Origin: UBA10646 sp003456175 | GTDB taxonomy: Bacteria; Bacteroidota; Bacteroidia; Chitinophagales; Chitinophagaceae | Assembly (NCBI GenBank): GCA_031976225.1 | Contig: DALYLQ010000059.1 | Coordinates: 1 to 16,447, forward strand | Length of the DNA: 16,447 bases | Direction of reading: 5' to 3' | Shown here: positions 14,978 to 16,447 of the stretch, piece after piece | Layout of the letters: each line of letters begins with the position of its first letter | Position numbering within the stretch: position 1 is the first letter of the stretch | Program-made: the position numbers and the translations under genes | The notes under the pieces: model-generated | Database searches by the model: none | The model's input: the letters and a program-made list of their open reading frames with translations, nothing else | What the model was told of the DNA's origin: nothing

Positions 14978-16447
14978 ATGGCTTGGTGTAGAGTTGTAGT
15001 AGTAACATTATTATTAATTTGTTGCGGCGTTGTGCCAGCATTGGCAACGCACATTGCGGGTGGCGAATTGTTTTATGAACGTATTGGTGCCGGCACCAAT
15101 CCTAATACCAATCGCTATCGTGTAACTATGCGATTATTTCGTGAGTGCGCCTCTCAGGGGCAATCTTTAGATGGCGAAACCGTTACAGTAGGTATTTATA
15201 GTACAGCCGATATGAGTTTGATACAAAGCTTGCCTTTGGCTGGTACGCCCATCAGAACCATTCGCAACACACCCGGAGCAATACCTTGTTTGAATAACGA
15301 CCCGAATTTGTGTTATCAAATCCGCGAATTTTCTGCAGAGGTAGATTTAGCAATTAATGCAGGTGGTTATACCATGGCATGGCTACGTTTTACAAGAACA
15401 TCTTTAGACAATGCTATTGTAACACCAAGCCAAACAGGTGCTACTTTTATTGTTACCATTCCGGGCTCCAACGTTTTACCGCAAGGGTTCAATAGCAGTG
15501 CACAGTTTGCTATTAAAGACACTTCTATTGTTTGTAGAGATAAAGCATTCACCTTACCATTCTTCGCAACCGATCCCGATGGCGATTCTTTGGTGTATCG
15601 CTTTGCTGCCGCTTTAGACGGGCAAGGTAGTGCTAACCCTCCGAATCCTCCGCCTCCTGCAACTTTACAACTCATTCCCCTGAATTACACGGGTGTATAT
15701 TCACCAACACAACCATTAGGCCCAAGAGCTACAATCAACTCCCGAACTGGCGTAATTAGCGGCATAGCGCCTGCTACAGCTGGCAAGTTTGTAATTTGTG
15801 TTGTGGTTGAAGAATGGCGAGCAGGTATCAAAATTAGTGAGGCTCGTAAAGATTTTATCATGACTATTGGCGATTGCGATTTTGCAGAAGCCAACCTGAA
15901 TCCGAATAAAAGAACATTCTGCGAAACGTTCAATTACAATTTTCAGAACGGGTCTACATCTTCGTCAATTCTAGCTTACCACTGGGATTTTGGCGTACCT
16001 AACCGTACCAACGATACCAGCAACTTACCAACACCCTCATTCACGTTTCCCGATACTGGCATTTATAAAGTAATGCTTACTGTATTTGGCCCGAACGGTT
16101 GTAATGCTACTGATTCTTTAGAATTGGGGATATACCCAGGATACAATACCAATTTCGATGTTACAGGTACTTGTTTTCAAAATCCTTACGAATTCAGGGA
16201 TAGAACTGTATCGCCTTACGGTGTAGTGAATTATTGGCGATGGGATTTTGGTAATAATGCCGCCACCAACGATACAAGCCGCATTGCCAACCCGAATTAT
16301 ACTTACCCCAATGCTGCAAACTATGTAGTTACATTGGTAACACGCAATACAAGAGGTTGTGAAGATAGCCATACGTTTAACCTTGCGGTAAATGATAAGC
16401 CACCATTGAACTTACCATTCCGCGACACCCTAATATGTAATGTAGAT
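14978..16447 (+). CDS. Secreted PKD-repeat protein, paralogue of the preceding gene (partial, C-terminus beyond the right edge)
   Basis: The 490 visible codons open at ATG 14978 (MAWCRVVVVTLLLICC, signal peptide ending ALA-THIAGG) and run off the window without a stop. Order of parts: the same N-terminal module as the upstream gene (HIAGGELFYER, YRVTMRLFREC, ATDPDGDSLVYRF, GVISGIAPA, EEWRAGIKI, RKDF, GDCDFAEA at about 300); PKD domain 1 (about 310-387, YHWDFGVPN, FPDTGIYKV); PKD domain 2 (about 390-470, YWRWDFGN, YPNAANYVVTL); and the start of an Ig-like repeat with DTLIC. The GRCCR motif of the neighbour is replaced by WLRFTR (136-140 region), losing both cysteines. By analogy the missing end should carry more repeats and a CHU_C sorting domain (inference). 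It is separated by 141 bases from the upstream stop, so it may have its own promoter; none was identified with confidence. Confidence 0.88.
   Translation, partial: MAWCRVVVVTLLLICCGVVPALATHIAGGELFYERIGAGTNPNTNRYRVTMRLFRECASQGQSLDGETVTVGIYSTADMSLIQSLPLAGTPIRTIRNTPGAIPCLNNDPNLCYQIREFSAEVDLAINAGGYTMAWLRFTRTSLDNAIVTPSQTGATFIVTIPGSNVLPQGFNSSAQFAIKDTSIVCRDKAFTLPFFATDPDGDSLVYRFAAALDGQGSANPPNPPPPATLQLIPLNYTGVYSPTQPLGPRATINSRTGVISGIAPATAGKFVICVVVEEWRAGIKISEARKDFIMTIGDCDFAEANLNPNKRTFCETFNYNFQNGSTSSSILAYHWDFGVPNRTNDTSNLPTPSFTFPDTGIYKVMLTVFGPNGCNATDSLELGIYPGYNTNFDVTGTCFQNPYEFRDRTVSPYGVVNYWRWDFGNNAATNDTSRIANPNYTYPNAANYVVTLVTRNTRGCEDSHTFNLAVNDKPPLNLPFRDTLICNVD
15474..15486 (-). repeat. Dispersed motif, copy 10 (one mismatch: CCTTGCGGTAAAA)
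   Basis: The G variant with the last base changed (12 of 13). It is antisense to the second PKD protein gene and encodes part of NVLPQGFNS. This is the only strong copy read in a different codon frame from the others. Confidence 0.65.
16381..16393 (+). repeat. Dispersed motif CCTTGCGGTAAAT, copy 11 (inside second PKD protein gene)
   Basis: Exact sense-strand copy of the G variant, encoding the Leu-Ala-Val-Asn of FNLAVNDKP at the end of PKD domain 2. Confidence 0.85.

Noticed and set aside
1430..16393. The 13-base motif as an insertion-sequence end, REP element or CRISPR repeat
   Set aside because: Copies are single, lack a shared longer unit (except 18 bases in two copies), have no target duplications, are not arrayed, and lie inside intact genes.

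Overview
The window looks like a chromosomal segment of a Bacteroidota bacterium, most likely of the Chitinophagia (Chitinophagaceae-like) type. Evidence: two secreted PKD-repeat proteins, the complete one ending in a CHU_C / type IX secretion (type B) sorting domain; an Lnb/DUF4105 protein; TPR-linked sensor kinases typical of the phylum; few Shine-Dalgarno sites; and promoter-like TAnnTTTG boxes. The genus cannot be fixed from the sequence. No rRNA, tRNA, CRISPR, phage or insertion-sequence genes were seen, and no gap between genes exceeds about 160 bases.

Layout. Left part, minus strand: the N-terminal 447 codons of a MaeB-type malic enzyme (cut by the left edge), then a tight four-gene block that reads, in transcription order, deoC (deoxyribose-phosphate aldolase), a small secreted SPOR-domain protein, an M20 amidohydrolase and a TPR sensor histidine kinase. 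Spacings inside the block are 3 bases, a 1-base TAATG overlap, and 5 bases. A 68-base divergent promoter region separates deoC from the plus-strand half. Plus strand: a six-helix membrane histidine kinase, a FabH-type ketoacyl-ACP synthase III with a strong terminator behind it, a stand-alone receiver (CheY-like) response regulator, then a close-packed run of a Cys/Met-metabolism PLP enzyme, an Lnb/DUF4105 membrane protein, an alpha/beta hydrolase and a large T9SS cargo protein. A paralogue of that cargo protein follows and runs off the right edge.

How the genes may work together. The left half and fabH are mostly housekeeping carbon, nucleoside, amino-acid and lipid metabolism. Two sensor kinases and one receiver-only regulator, all without DNA-binding output domains, suggest a phosphorelay whose output lies elsewhere. 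The right half is cell-envelope and secretion oriented.

The most unusual signal is not a gene. A 13-base word, CCTTRCGGTAAAT, occurs ten times exactly (seven with A, three with G at the R position), plus one 12/13 copy and several weaker ones. Copies lie on both strands, inside unrelated genes and between genes, at about one per 1.5 kb. That density and lack of strand bias resemble the DNA uptake sequences of Pasteurellaceae and Neisseriaceae. I know of no such element described for this phylum, so it is the best candidate here for an undescribed system.
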